DNA of 35,056 nucleotides from Lachnospiraceae bacterium. GTDB lineage: Bacteria; Bacillota; Clostridia; Lachnospirales; Lachnospiraceae. The translations under genes and the position numbers were made by a program. The stretch covers positions 1 to 35,056 of the forward strand of contig JAGBLN010000057.1 of NCBI GenBank assembly GCA_017635395.1. The letters are read 5' to 3'. This document shows positions 1 through 7,706 of this stretch, piece by piece; the first letter of the stretch is position 1; each line of letters starts with the position of its first letter. The notes beneath the pieces were generated by a model. The model saw only the letters and a list, made by a program, of their open reading frames with translations. It did no database searches and was not told where the DNA came from.

Positions 1-90
1 CACAGCCATAATAACTATATGTCGCCAAATGAATTCGAAAAACTATATCATTCTGTATCCGGTGAAGGTATACAGAAGAAAGCGGGTTAA
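1..90 (+). CDS. C-terminal end of an IS3-family transposase (cut by window edge)
   Basis: Frame 1 is open from the first base and stops at TAA 88-90, giving 29 residues. The segment NNYMSPNEFEKLYH resembles the tail of IS3-family (IS150-like) OrfB integrases, where an N-x-x-R-x-H-S stretch is followed by a Y-M-S/T-P-N-E-F/Y motif. The catalytic core would lie left of the window. Its stop overlaps the stop of the convergent gene that ends at 87. I cannot make out a terminal inverted repeat just after the stop. The short length limits certainty; it could be a remnant rather than an intact element. Confidence 0.5.
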   Translation, partial: HSHNNYMSPNEFEKLYHSVSGEGIQKKAG

Positions 91-854
91 TATGAGAAAT
101 CTCCCATTTTAATTTGTTCTAAATCTTGACAGAGGACCATAGAGTATTCCCCAGGCGTCTCTGTCAGGTAAAACAGATCGTAAAAATCAGCATTCTTTAC
201 ATCAAAAGGCGTGAGTTCATACATCAGTTTCACAATTCTTCCCATTACCTCAATGTGGCCCCAGAAATGCTCTATGGACAGCCGCTCCGCCAAAAAAGGT
301 TTTGCTTCTTTAAGAAGTACCACAGCTTCTTCAGTTCTGTTCTCTTCCGCCCTTATTCCTGCAAGCCTTAAGCATATTTCCGGAAAGGGATCATTAAGGT
401 GCTTCGGATTCTTTACATCCTCATAGGCTTCTTCTATCATTTTCCGGTATTTAGCCTCATCCTTTTTAACTGAATAGCCGTAATGATACATATCAGCCAG
501 CTTATACCTGCACCATAGGCTTCCATTATCAGGATCCCGTTCTGCGCCCATAGAAAAGTATTTAAAAGCCTTATCGTAATCCTGCTCACCATGCTGGCCG
601 TAATACCACATATATCCCAGCTCTTCTGTTGCCGGAAGATACTCGTACTCTGCTGCCATTTCCAGATACTTAATCTCCAGGTCAAACCTTTTATGAGAGC
701 TGTAGTACCAGCCCAGCTCACACATATATCTTGGATCCTTTGTCTCTTCGATCAGAAAACCCAACGCTTCCGTATAGATAAACCCATCATCCGCTGTAGG
801 ATTAAGTTTGTCATAATATTCCTGCAAAGCCATTAATGCATCCGCTATTTTCAT
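87..854 (-). CDS. Sel1/TPR-like repeat protein
   Basis: A 255-residue soluble protein with no signal peptide or membrane segment. Residues about 40-150 hold helical repeats of the Sel1/TPR kind: CELGWYYSSHKRFDLEIKYLEMA is followed by an E-E-L-G-Y-M-W-Y-Y-G repeat with DYDKAFKYF, then by a K-L-A-D-M-Y-H-Y-G-Y repeat. Such repeats usually mediate protein-protein contacts; no enzymatic domain is visible. The ATG at 852-854 follows a purine-rich GAAGGGAAGAAG ribosome site. The gene stands alone, with its own likely promoter at 914-941, and converges on a transposase remnant whose stop codon it overlaps. The partner or process is unknown. Confidence 0.75.
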   Translation of the reverse strand: MKIADALMALQEYYDKLNPTADDGFIYTEALGFLIEETKDPRYMCELGWYYSSHKRFDLEIKYLEMAAEYEYLPATEELGYMWYYGQHGEQDYDKAFKYFSMGAERDPDNGSLWCRYKLADMYHYGYSVKKDEAKYRKMIEEAYEDVKNPKHLNDPFPEICLRLAGIRAEENRTEEAVVLLKEAKPFLAERLSIEHFWGHIEVMGRIVKLMYELTPFDVKNADFYDLFYLTETPGEYSMVLCQDLEQIKMGDFSY

Positions 855-913
855 CTTCTTCCCTTCTGCCGTTACTCCGAATCTTAAGATAACATTTACT
901 TTTGCAACCGTTG

Positions 914-941
914 TTTATACCCCTATTGTAATTATTTTTAA
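914..941 (-). promoter_or_regulatory. Candidate promoter of the Sel1/TPR gene
   Basis: Read on the minus strand, TTAAAA (936-941) and TATAAA (914-919) are separated by 16 bases and lie about 60 bases upstream of the ATG at 854. The -10 box matches consensus at 5 of 6 positions and the -35 box at 4 of 6. This is a sequence match only. Confidence 0.35.
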
Positions 942-1028
942 GTCCCATAAAAATACCTTGATCTACCGATCTGACCTCTGACCTAAATGAAGTTTAAATG
1001 TGATAAATATTATTTCTACCGCAAAACA

Positions 1029-1056
1029 AAAAAACTGTTAAAACTAACAGTTTTTT
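1029..1056 (-). terminator. Rho-independent terminator after the diguanylate cyclase gene
   Basis: A perfect 12-bp stem (AAAAAACTGTTA with TAACAGTTTTTT) closes a 4-base loop. On the minus strand it lies about 55 bases after the stop at 1112 and is followed by a T-rich run. The stem's own A/T flanks mean it could also work in the other direction. The rest of the 855-1111 gap shows only the promoter at 914-941. Confidence 0.75.
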
Positions 1057-1111
1057 CACGTTTTCATTATTACGGAATTAAAGCAACGGCATTTATCCGC
1101 TGTAGAGCCTG

Positions 1112-3124
1112 TCATTGCTCATTCTTTAGTCTCTGTTTCTCTTCGTACATTTCCTTATCAGCACGATCAAATATCTCTGATACCAGACTGTCAGTCTTTG
1201 GCGTATATTCGGCAATTCCCGAAGCCAGAATCGGGCCGGATCCGGACTTCATATTTTCACGAATCTGACCGCGCAGTTGCTCCATCAGCTCTGCTCTGTT
1301 CGTATAATCATCACCACGCAGGAATACAACGAATTCATCTCCGCCCACCCTGAATATTGGGCTGCTTTCAAAGGTATCAGACAAAAGTTCTGCCGATTTT
1401 TTGATATATTCATCACCAGCCATATGACCTTCGGAATCGTTTATCCTTTTCAGGTTATTGGCATCGCATACAACAAGTGCAAACGGCAGATAATCCATGC
1501 CGTTATCGATATTTGTCTGCACGGATTTTACCAATTCATTATATGCAGTCTTATTTTTAAGTCCGGTCAATCCATCATGTCTGGCCAGTTCCATCTCAGC
1601 CTTCAGATCTTTTTGATGCTGTTTCTCCCTCTGAACTTCAGCATCAATATTTTCGATACCGATGATATAATGAGTACCGTCACTGGTCTTTCTTGCAGTC
1701 ATTCTGACATAATGTACCTCTTCACCGGCCATGATACGGTAGTCTATACTGTTTCTCTTGCGGTCCTTAAGAGCATCGGCCATATTATCCTTGTCAAAGA
1801 ACCCAAGCACAAGATCCTGATCATCTTTGTAAACTACATTCCTGACATCCTCCCTTGATTCTGTATAAAAATCATCACCGGACTGCTTCATATCAAGCTG
1901 GCCGTAAATATTTTTGCATTCGTAACTTACATAGCCCGCATTTTCTGCATCCACATAGTATAAAACATCATAGTTGGCCGCCAGGCTTTCTGCGATCTGG
2001 CTGAAGGTTATATGCTTCTTCTGATTCTCCATCCGAAGGGTCTCAGCCGTGATCTCATCATCTATATCCTTTTCACACAGCACAATATGCTTGTCATCAT
2101 TTGCACGCACTACGGTAAACCGGAAATATCTGGGCTTTCCGCCTACCATCAGCCGGTATTTATATGAATAGGACTTTCTGTCCTCCAGATTATTTACTAT
2201 TGTATCTTTTTTGTAAAGGCTCCAGGCAAATTCCCTGTCATCCGGATGGACAAGTTTGGCAACATTCGCATAAGCGTCGATGTAAAAATCCCTGCCATCT
2301 ACCTGAACAATCATGGAATCATATTCCTTGCTTGTAGAAAACTCCCTGTATTCCCCTGTCTCTATATCAATGTAATACATTGCCGCATAATCTTCCGCCA
2401 GGCTTGTTGCAATGTTGTCATATACCTCTTTTTCCTTCATTTCATCAGCCTCTACGAAGGAATGTATCACGCAGATTCCTATCATGAGACCCATAGCATA
2501 GGAAGGATACTGGGAATCAAATATCTGCATTATCAGAAAAATATCCATCACCAGACAGGTAACTCCTACAGCAATATGACGGACCCTCTCTCTTCCTTCG
2601 GATTTATGAGCCACATAGAGCATATATATGGCAGTCAGCATATACAGGATGATCTGCAGGATAAAAGCGATATACCTTCCGGACTCCACTATGTATTCGT
2701 GGGCATCATTAAAATAAAAAATGAAATGATGAAAACGGTTGATCATCAGATATATAAGTCCCAGTATAAACAATACCCACACTGCGCAGAGCAGCATCTT
2801 ACTCCTGCGTCCTTTTTTGTCCAGATAGGCCACTATATAGCGTATCCATGTAAGCATTGTAAGAAACATGAATATGAAATAAAAAACACAGGCAGAATAT
2901 AAGAATGGAAAAACTTCCTGTATGTCATGATGTTCATACAGGATCCCCCATGCCAGATCCGCAACGAAATAACAGTTAGCTGCCGTAAGGAAATTACTGT
3001 AGCGTATAAGTACCTGCGGTTCAGACTCTCTTGATCTGGAAAAGACACTGAAACGCTTAATAGTTTCCCTGTTCATTATGAGATTAAGTATTAATGCCAG
3101 TATGCTTATTATTGAGTAATCCAT
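1112..3124 (-). CDS. Membrane-bound diguanylate cyclase (7TM, two PAS-like repeats, GGDEF)
   Basis: Residues 1-225 carry about seven hydrophobic helices. They are followed by two homologous sensor-like blocks (about 238-355 and 368-485). Each opens with I-A-x-S-L-A, continues Y-Y-x-D and ends in a Y-x-Y/D-Y-R-(L/I)-M-x-G segment, so they look like an internal duplication of a PAS-type domain. The C-terminal GGDEF domain (about 505-665) has the intact motif R-V-G-G-D-E-F at 592-598, so cyclic-di-GMP synthesis from two GTP is expected. The RxxD product-inhibition site that normally sits five residues before GGDEF reads FESS, so feedback inhibition is probably lost. A GGAGG lies 13 bases before the ATG, a long spacing. 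The ligand sensed is unknown. Confidence 0.9.
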   Translation of the reverse strand: MDYSIISILALILNLIMNRETIKRFSVFSRSRESEPQVLIRYSNFLTAANCYFVADLAWGILYEHHDIQEVFPFLYSACVFYFIFMFLTMLTWIRYIVAYLDKKGRRSKMLLCAVWVLFILGLIYLMINRFHHFIFYFNDAHEYIVESGRYIAFILQIILYMLTAIYMLYVAHKSEGRERVRHIAVGVTCLVMDIFLIMQIFDSQYPSYAMGLMIGICVIHSFVEADEMKEKEVYDNIATSLAEDYAAMYYIDIETGEYREFSTSKEYDSMIVQVDGRDFYIDAYANVAKLVHPDDREFAWSLYKKDTIVNNLEDRKSYSYKYRLMVGGKPRYFRFTVVRANDDKHIVLCEKDIDDEITAETLRMENQKKHITFSQIAESLAANYDVLYYVDAENAGYVSYECKNIYGQLDMKQSGDDFYTESREDVRNVVYKDDQDLVLGFFDKDNMADALKDRKRNSIDYRIMAGEEVHYVRMTARKTSDGTHYIIGIENIDAEVQREKQHQKDLKAEMELARHDGLTGLKNKTAYNELVKSVQTNIDNGMDYLPFALVVCDANNLKRINDSEGHMAGDEYIKKSAELLSDTFESSPIFRVGGDEFVVFLRGDDYTNRAELMEQLRGQIRENMKSGSGPILASGIAEYTPKTDSLVSEIFDRADKEMYEEKQRLKNEQ

Positions 3125-3210
3125 GCTATTACTCTAAGCCTCCATTTACACCAAACACACCCGGCGATTTTTCTGTAGCAAAATATTATCTGTTTATTAT
3201 ATCAGCTCTT

Positions 3211-3732
3211 TCAGGGACTGGCAAAACGGTCATCCCTTCTTTTCATCTTTTCTGAAAAAATAACCAGACCTATGCAAAAGAGGTCAACACCCAGGATTAT
3301 GATCCAGCCATATTTCAGGAGTTTATTATTATTGTAGAACAGTGAAAGTCTTGTAGCCCCTTGGGTTGTTACACCTATAGTTTCTCCTGTTTTTGGATTA
3401 ACGAAAACATTCACCCTGACGGATTCTTTTTTCTCAATCAGATTCTTTATTTCTTTTTCACTGTCCGTACCGAAAACATATTTAGCATCAACCCAGACCG
3501 GTTCTATGCCTTCCTCATCTGTTGCAATCTTTACACGTCGTATATAAGTTTCATAACTTTGATGAAGCCGAAGGTTATAGCCCGAATAATGGGATACACC
3601 CTGTTCGACGGGATACACATCCAAATCTTTTATCACTTCAATATCCGTACCAAACTGCATAAATATTGTAACTGCAATAAACCCGATACAAACAATATTC
3701 ACTAATACTATGCTGATGATGTTTGTTTTCAA
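3211..3732 (-). CDS. Two-TM membrane protein, DUF3592-like, TTG start
   Basis: A 173-residue protein with an N-terminal hydrophobic helix (about 5-26), a polar middle of about 110 residues and a second helix (about 140-162), then a basic tail. This layout, with a V-x-V-x-V-N-P-K-T-G-E-T segment before the second helix, resembles DUF3592 membrane proteins; the match is weak. The frame offers no ATG near the hydrophobic start. The likely initiator is TTG at 3730-3732, with GGAG seven bases upstream. It lies 19 bases after the small gene at 3752-4024 and is probably cotranscribed with it. Function unknown. Confidence 0.6.
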   Translation of the reverse strand: MKTNIISIVLVNIVCIGFIAVTIFMQFGTDIEVIKDLDVYPVEQGVSHYSGYNLRLHQSYETYIRRVKIATDEEGIEPVWVDAKYVFGTDSEKEIKNLIEKKESVRVNVFVNPKTGETIGVTTQGATRLSLFYNNNKLLKYGWIIILGVDLFCIGLVIFSEKMKRRDDRFASP

Positions 3733-3751
3733 GCCCTGTCTCCAGTATTTT

Positions 3752-4024
3752 TCATTTAGTTATCTTCTTTGAAATCAGTTCAACTTTTCCGCTTGTCACA
3801 GACATTTCGTATTTTAATCCACTGAATGTTACAAAGCTGAATGTGTTCTCTCCGGTAACGCTCATACCGACACAGGTGTCAGTTCTCCCCAGAGTATCTG
3901 ACATATTCCAGACACCTTCTATGTAAAGATTATTATCCTTAAAATTTCCGGCATATGTTTCTTCATCATCCCTTTCCCACACTAGGATGTATTCGCCTAC
4001 TTTCTTTTCATGTTTTGTGATCAT
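3752..4024 (-). CDS. Small protein of unknown function
   Basis: A 90-residue soluble protein, probably beta-rich: alternating hydrophobic residues such as YILVWERDD, NTFSFVTFSG and KVELISKK. No known domain recognised. An upstream in-frame TTG at 4030 is less likely than the ATG at 4022-4024, which has AGGAG six bases before it. Nine bases separate it from the HAD gene stop at 4034, so the two are translated from one message and may be coupled. Confidence 0.6.
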   Translation of the reverse strand: MITKHEKKVGEYILVWERDDEETYAGNFKDNNLYIEGVWNMSDTLGRTDTCVGMSVTGENTFSFVTFSGLKYEMSVTSGKVELISKKITK

Positions 4025-4033
4025 TTTCAACTC

Positions 4034-4759
4034 CTACTGATACTTTTCCGATGTCCATGTCTTAATAACCCGAAATAATTCATCATAGGCTGATGCCGTA
4101 TAATCTATATCATACATGCTCATTGCATTTTCAAGGTTTTCGTCTGGCATAAACCATACAGATGTCAGGTGCGCATTTTTAGCCCCCTGCATATCCGAGG
4201 AAAGTGAATCACCGATAACGAGACAGGATTCTTTTGGTTCCTCTATTTTTTCAAGGACCATATCAAAGAAATCTGCTGATGGCTTGTTTACACCCATATC
4301 CTCACTTACGAATAAATGATCTATGAATTTATCCAGGCCCGTGGATGCTATCCTTCCCTTTGCATTTATTGTTGCTCCGTTTGTCACTATGTATATTCGG
4401 ACATTATCAATTTCACTCTTTACCCTCTCCAAGAGTTCCAACGCACCATCAAGAAGAACTCCGTTTTCAGACATGGTTCTTATGAAATCGCTGTTGATCT
4501 TAAGGGGATCTATCCCTGTGGAGTCTCCCTCACACTTTTCAAAGATATAATTAAATCTCATTGAAAAAAGTTCAGTTCTGGTGATATTCCCCTTTTCCAA
4601 CTCGCCCCATAGTAGTTTGTTATATGCCTTAAAAAAGTTGTAAATATCATCCGAATACGATAAACCATTTTCCTGCAGAACTTTTCCAAGCGCTATATAC
4701 TCTGATGCATGAAAATCAAGCAAAGTCTGGTCTAAGTCAAAAAGTAAATTATTATGCAT
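4034..4759 (-). CDS. HAD-superfamily hydrolase, YjjG-like 5'-nucleotidase
   Basis: A 241-residue protein with all four HAD motifs. Motif I is F-D-L-D-Q-T-L-L-D-F (nucleophile D8, acid D10). Motif II is I-V-T-N-G. Motif III lysine lies in N-K-P-S-A-D-F-F. Motif IV is I-G-D-S-L-S-S-D-M-Q-G-A-K-N. An alpha-helical cap fills residues 15-90. The D-L-D-Q-T-L-L-D-F start and the G-V-N-K-P spacing fit the YjjG/YfnB group, which hydrolyses nucleoside monophosphates, including noncanonical ones. Substrate is inferred from the family only. It follows the ProC-like gene by 17 bases. Confidence 0.8.
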   Translation of the reverse strand: MHNNLLFDLDQTLLDFHASEYIALGKVLQENGLSYSDDIYNFFKAYNKLLWGELEKGNITRTELFSMRFNYIFEKCEGDSTGIDPLKINSDFIRTMSENGVLLDGALELLERVKSEIDNVRIYIVTNGATINAKGRIASTGLDKFIDHLFVSEDMGVNKPSADFFDMVLEKIEEPKESCLVIGDSLSSDMQGAKNAHLTSVWFMPDENLENAMSMYDIDYTASAYDELFRVIKTWTSEKYQ

Positions 4760-4776
4760 TAGAATCCCCGTTCTTT

Positions 4777-5589
4777 TCAGTTATTATTTATCTGTTTCTC
4801 CACATTTTCCGTCGTAATCCGTCTTTTCTCTAATGTCTTCTCAAACATCAGATCTGCTGTTGCAGGGAAACCTTCGTATATTACTTTCGATCCTTCTTCT
4901 GTTATGCCGCCCTTGGTAGCAACACGCGTAACAACATCCTCAAAAGTCATATCCTTCTGAAGCATCAGATTGCCTGTAGCACTCATTGTAGAAAGCACCA
5001 TCTGAACAATCTGCTCCTTGGGAATCGCTGTATGCCCCTGGGCAGAAGTGCATATCACATCAAAAATAGATGCTATAAAACCCGGCATGCAGCTAACCAG
5101 TTCTGAGCCCATTCCCATTTCTTCCTCCGGAAGTTCTATTACATTCCCTATGCATTTCAAAAGATCCGTAAGTGAAACCTTATCCTCTGCATTCACCTTA
5201 GCGTTATAGCACACCAAAGTCTGCGACCTTTCTATCTCTGCCGTCAGGCTGGGTATGACTTTGGCCGTCTTGCAATCTGCCAATTTACTTATCGTCTCAA
5301 ACGAAACACTTCCGTTCAGAGATACAAGCAGCGCATCTTTCCCTATCACATCCCTTATTTCTTCAAGCACCTGTTTAATGTCAGAAGGACGGACACAGAC
5401 AAAGATAATATCAGCCTCCGCAGCCAACTGTCGACTTGTGACGATACAAGCAATCTCCTCTGCCTCCTTTAGTTTCTCAACAGTTCTGTTTGAAACCATT
5501 AGATCCTGCCTGGCAATATTGCCAGCTTTTGAAAACTTCCACAGCAGCATCTTTCCCATGCTTCCGTATCCTATTATGCCTACCTTCAT
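4777..5589 (-). CDS. Pyrroline-5-carboxylate reductase-like oxidoreductase (ProC family)
   Basis: A 270-residue protein with a Rossmann fold opening M-K-V-G-I-I-G-Y-G-S-M-G (GxGxxG, NADP-binding). It continues with V-S-N-R-T, I-I-F-V-C-V-R-P-S-D-I, and the ProC-type tail K-G-G-I-T-E-E-G near residue 230 (ProC consensus GGTT). A longer frame begins at 5646, but the ATG at 5587-5589 has AGGAG eight bases upstream and starts exactly at the conserved MKVGIIGYG, so I chose it. Known ProC makes proline from pyrroline-5-carboxylate. In residues about 105-115 the usual P-N-x-P motif reads P-S-L-T, so the substrate may differ from that of housekeeping ProC. Catalytic specificity is not proven. Confidence 0.75.
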   Translation of the reverse strand: MKVGIIGYGSMGKMLLWKFSKAGNIARQDLMVSNRTVEKLKEAEEIACIVTSRQLAAEADIIFVCVRPSDIKQVLEEIRDVIGKDALLVSLNGSVSFETISKLADCKTAKVIPSLTAEIERSQTLVCYNAKVNAEDKVSLTDLLKCIGNVIELPEEEMGMGSELVSCMPGFIASIFDVICTSAQGHTAIPKEQIVQMVLSTMSATGNLMLQKDMTFEDVVTRVATKGGITEEGSKVIYEGFPATADLMFEKTLEKRRITTENVEKQINNN

Positions 5590-5719
5590 CCTGCAATCTC
5601 CTGTTTCATCATTTTGCGAAACTGTTTTCGATTCTTTCTTTTCCAAAACTTCCAGACTTTACGGTCTCGCCTTCCTAAATGAAGTACTTTCCGCAAGCGG
5701 TCTTCAGATGCTTCCGGAG

Positions 5720-6214
5720 TCATACCGTCAATTCCCGTTCTATGGCCATTTCTAGGCACTTCCATTTCTCACCCATAACGCTATAAACTTCCGGCTCTTC
5801 CGGAGTAACATCCCTGAACCCTGCTGCTTTATAGCAATGGTAAGCAGGCTCATTATTTTCAAAAACACCAAGTGTCACTTTCTTTGCCCCATACACATCA
5901 AAGGCATACTTAAGTCCTAACTTAAGCATTTCCTTTCCTTTTCCGGTACCTCTCTGTTTCGAATCAACCACAACAAAGCCCATGCGTAATTCATCCAAGG
6001 ATTCCCCGGGATGTCTTAATGTAAAAAATCCAACAAGTCCATTCTCGTCAAATGCAGTAAATGCCATCATTGAATCCACAAAACGAAATTCTTCCTGGGT
6101 TATCGGGTAATCACCCATGATTCCGGCACTCCATTTATAGAAGGATTTTTCATCCTTGCACCATGAAATAATAGTCGCTGCATCTTCGTGCTTGTATGGC
6201 CTGAGTCTAAGCAT
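5720..6214 (-). CDS. GNAT-family N-acetyltransferase
   Basis: A 164-residue GNAT protein that opens L-R-L-R-P-Y-K-H-E-D-A as in RimJ/RimL-type members. The acetyl-CoA pyrophosphate loop is Q-R-G-T-G-K-G near residue 91. Then come the G-V-F-E-N-N-E-P-A-Y-H-C-Y-K-A-A-G-F motif of beta-5/alpha-4 and the usual C-terminal strand. Substrate unknown. The ATG at 6212-6214 has GGAG about 12 bases before it. A 130-base gap separates it from the ProC-like gene; nothing distinctive is seen there. Confidence 0.8.
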   Translation of the reverse strand: MLRLRPYKHEDAATIISWCKDEKSFYKWSAGIMGDYPITQEEFRFVDSMMAFTAFDENGLVGFFTLRHPGESLDELRMGFVVVDSKQRGTGKGKEMLKLGLKYAFDVYGAKKVTLGVFENNEPAYHCYKAAGFRDVTPEEPEVYSVMGEKWKCLEMAIERELTV

Positions 6215-6272
6215 ACTTTTCTATTTCTCCATTCTGCTCATATATCACTCGCTTGGAAATTCTTCCATTACA

Positions 6273-6419
6273 CTAATCCAGCCACATTGACAGCTGTTCC
6301 AGATTCTCAAGACACTCACAGCCGTCTGCAGCTCCAAAAGTTACGCTTATAAGTTCCAGTGCTCGCAGGTTTTTCATTTCAGAAAATACAGTATAATCCG
6401 GCATAAAACCATAGTGCAT
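6273..6419 (-). pseudogene. Short leucine-rich-repeat-like fragment
   Basis: A 48-residue frame reads on the minus strand from ATG 6417-6419 to TAG 6273-6275. It contains E-M-K-N-L-R-A-L-E-L-I-S-V and C-L-E-N-L-E-Q-L-S-M-W-L-D, a spacing typical of leucine-rich repeats. AAGGAG directly abuts the first ATG, too close to be ideal; the next in-frame ATG at about 6404 is further away than usual. It may be the remnant of a longer LRR protein or a small gene that follows acylphosphatase. Evidence is the repeat pattern only. Confidence 0.3.
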
Positions 6420-6439
6420 CTCCTTAAAATACAAGTCTA

Positions 6440-6706
6440 TCAATACGCTCCGAAACCTCTTTCGCCATCCTTTACCGGTATCTCTGTTACATCCATACTT
6501 TCTATCTGCACGAACCTGCCGGCAGCAATTGTGCGGATCACAGTATCTATCTGCTGCTCCGTTCCCTGAATCTCCATGCTGACGCTTCCGTCATATTCAT
6601 TTCTCGCCCATCCGGTGCATCCGGCCTCATGGGCGCCCATTCCGGCACGGTACCTGAATCCTACTCCCTGTACCTGTCCGTGAAAAACGATATGTTTCCG
6701 TATCAT
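6440..6706 (-). CDS. acyP: Acylphosphatase
   Basis: An 88-residue protein, the usual length for the family. It hydrolyses acyl phosphates such as acetyl phosphate or 1,3-bisphosphoglycerate in the cytoplasm. The phosphate-binding loop V-Q-G-V-G-F-R carries the catalytic arginine, and G-W-A-R-N-E-Y-D-G-S-V carries the catalytic asparagine; both match known acylphosphatases. A longer frame from 6769 is open, but the ATG at 6704-6706 has AAGGA nine bases upstream and gives the family-typical start. The ATG sits one base after the stop of the upstream gene (6708-6710), so coupled translation is likely. Confidence 0.9.
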   Translation of the reverse strand: MIRKHIVFHGQVQGVGFRYRAGMGAHEAGCTGWARNEYDGSVSMEIQGTEQQIDTVIRTIAAGRFVQIESMDVTEIPVKDGERGFGAY

Positions 6707-6707
6707 A

Positions 6708-6956
6708 TCAATATTCCTTATCCACCTTATCCAGACCGTAAAGCTCCTTGAATTCAGCCAGATCATCATTATCCCTGATCAGCATGACTTCATGAAATTC
6801 CCCGGTCTTTTTATTCTTAAAACCCGCCACCTGCTCTCCGGTACATATGGATGCGTGTATAACTGGCCGTTCATTGTCCGAATCATATTCGTATGGTAGC
6901 GCAGGCTTGTTTTTATGTTTAAATAAATATGAAAAAAAATTATTCGTTCCAGCCAT
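6708..6956 (-). CDS. Small conserved-looking protein of unknown function
   Basis: An 82-residue soluble protein with a basic N-terminus and a core R-P-V-I-H-A-S-I-C-T-G-E-Q-V-A-G-F, followed by G-E-F-H-E-V-M-L-I and an acidic tail. From memory, similar short proteins occur in Lachnospiraceae, sometimes named aspartate dehydrogenase without basis; I cannot verify this here. There are ATGs at 6962 and 6956. The second has AGAAGG at eight-base spacing and is preferred; the first has only two bases of spacing. The start overlaps the end of the upstream gene at 6940, and the stop is one base before acyP, so the three genes form a tight unit. Confidence 0.6.
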   Translation of the reverse strand: MAGTNNFFSYLFKHKNKPALPYEYDSDNERPVIHASICTGEQVAGFKNKKTGEFHEVMLIRDNDDLAEFKELYGLDKVDKEY

Positions 6957-7248
6957 TCTCATAGCCTTCTTTCAGGTAGACCTCAAGCATCTCCATTACA
7001 CTGTCGTACTCACCAAAATCTTTATTCCCTGCAAAACCGATGCCATATTTATGGTCCATATCGTCATAAACAAAGCAGGCAAGTTCTTCTTCAACACTCT
7101 GTTCCACATTAAATTCCCTGCAAAGCTTCCTGAAGCCTTCCAGTTCATCCGAAGTAGCCGGACACAGCTTTATGCATGAACCGCGAACTATATACTCATT
7201 ATCTTCTGTTTTCTTGCAATACTTTTCGAACAATTCCTTGACGGTCAT
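6940..7248 (-). CDS. Hypothetical protein, acidic
   Basis: A 102-residue acidic soluble protein (MTVKELFEKYCKKTEDNEYI at the start), with no domain recognised. It has no signal peptide or TM helix. The ATG at 7246-7248 is preceded by GGAGAG ten bases upstream. Its end overlaps the next gene by about 17 bases. It is first in a three-gene unit ending in acylphosphatase. It could be an adaptor or immunity-type protein, but nothing visible supports a specific role. Confidence 0.55.
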   Translation of the reverse strand: MTVKELFEKYCKKTEDNEYIVRGSCIKLCPATSDELEGFRKLCREFNVEQSVEEELACFVYDDMDHKYGIGFAGNKDFGEYDSVMEMLEVYLKEGYENGWNE

Positions 7249-7340
7249 AGTCTGTCAGCTCTCCGATACTATAATTCTATTGCTATGCCTGTTTTACTTT
7301 TTTCCTTTCAACTCACGCTAATGACGGTTATTTTTTAAGT

Positions 7341-7632
7341 TCACTTCACCGAATCAGCTGATTTTAGATAATCCGGCAGATAAGATCCTTCCTCAATATC
7401 ATCCGTTCCCAGCAGTATAACTTCCTCACCATCGTATTCACCGACATAAAAATCATCACTGCACACAATACGGGTAAAACGATTAAAATTCCGGTTCCTG
7501 TTCAAATGACAGGGATGTCACATACGATTCCGCATTCATAAAAGAATCAAATGTCTTATATATGTTTGCTTTCACCTCAACATAATCATCATTGCTATAT
7601 TTCTCGGCTTTGTAGATCTGAATGTTTTTCAT
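7341..7632 (-). pseudogene. Small gene broken by a one-base frameshift
   Basis: The ATG at 7630-7632 has a strong GGAGG six bases upstream and opens M-K-N-I-Q-I-Y-K-A-E-K. The frame stops at 7483 after 49 residues (ending E-Q-E-P-E-F). If one T is removed from the run of four (complement of 7485-7488), the reading continues E-F-N-R-F-T-R-I-V and on through Y-V-G-E-Y-D-G-E-E-V-I-L-L-G to a TGA at 7341-7343, giving about 96 residues. The downstream part has coding-like composition, so the intact ancestor was probably one protein. This could be a real mutation, a sequencing or assembly error, or phase variation. Family not recognised. Confidence 0.6.
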
Positions 7633-7706
7633 ACTGCTCCTCCGTGTATTTCCCACCTTCACGCTGATTAACACTTATTTATATCCTGCAGCATCCATCC
7701 TATACA

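Noticed and set aside
1277-1858. Plus-strand open frame of 193 residues
   Set aside because: It is antisense to the GGDEF part of the diguanylate cyclase gene and shows no recognisable domain.
2246-2902. Plus-strand open frame of 218 residues
   Set aside because: It is antisense to the membrane and first sensor part of the diguanylate cyclase; its His/Cys-rich composition is what a reverse reading of that gene would give.
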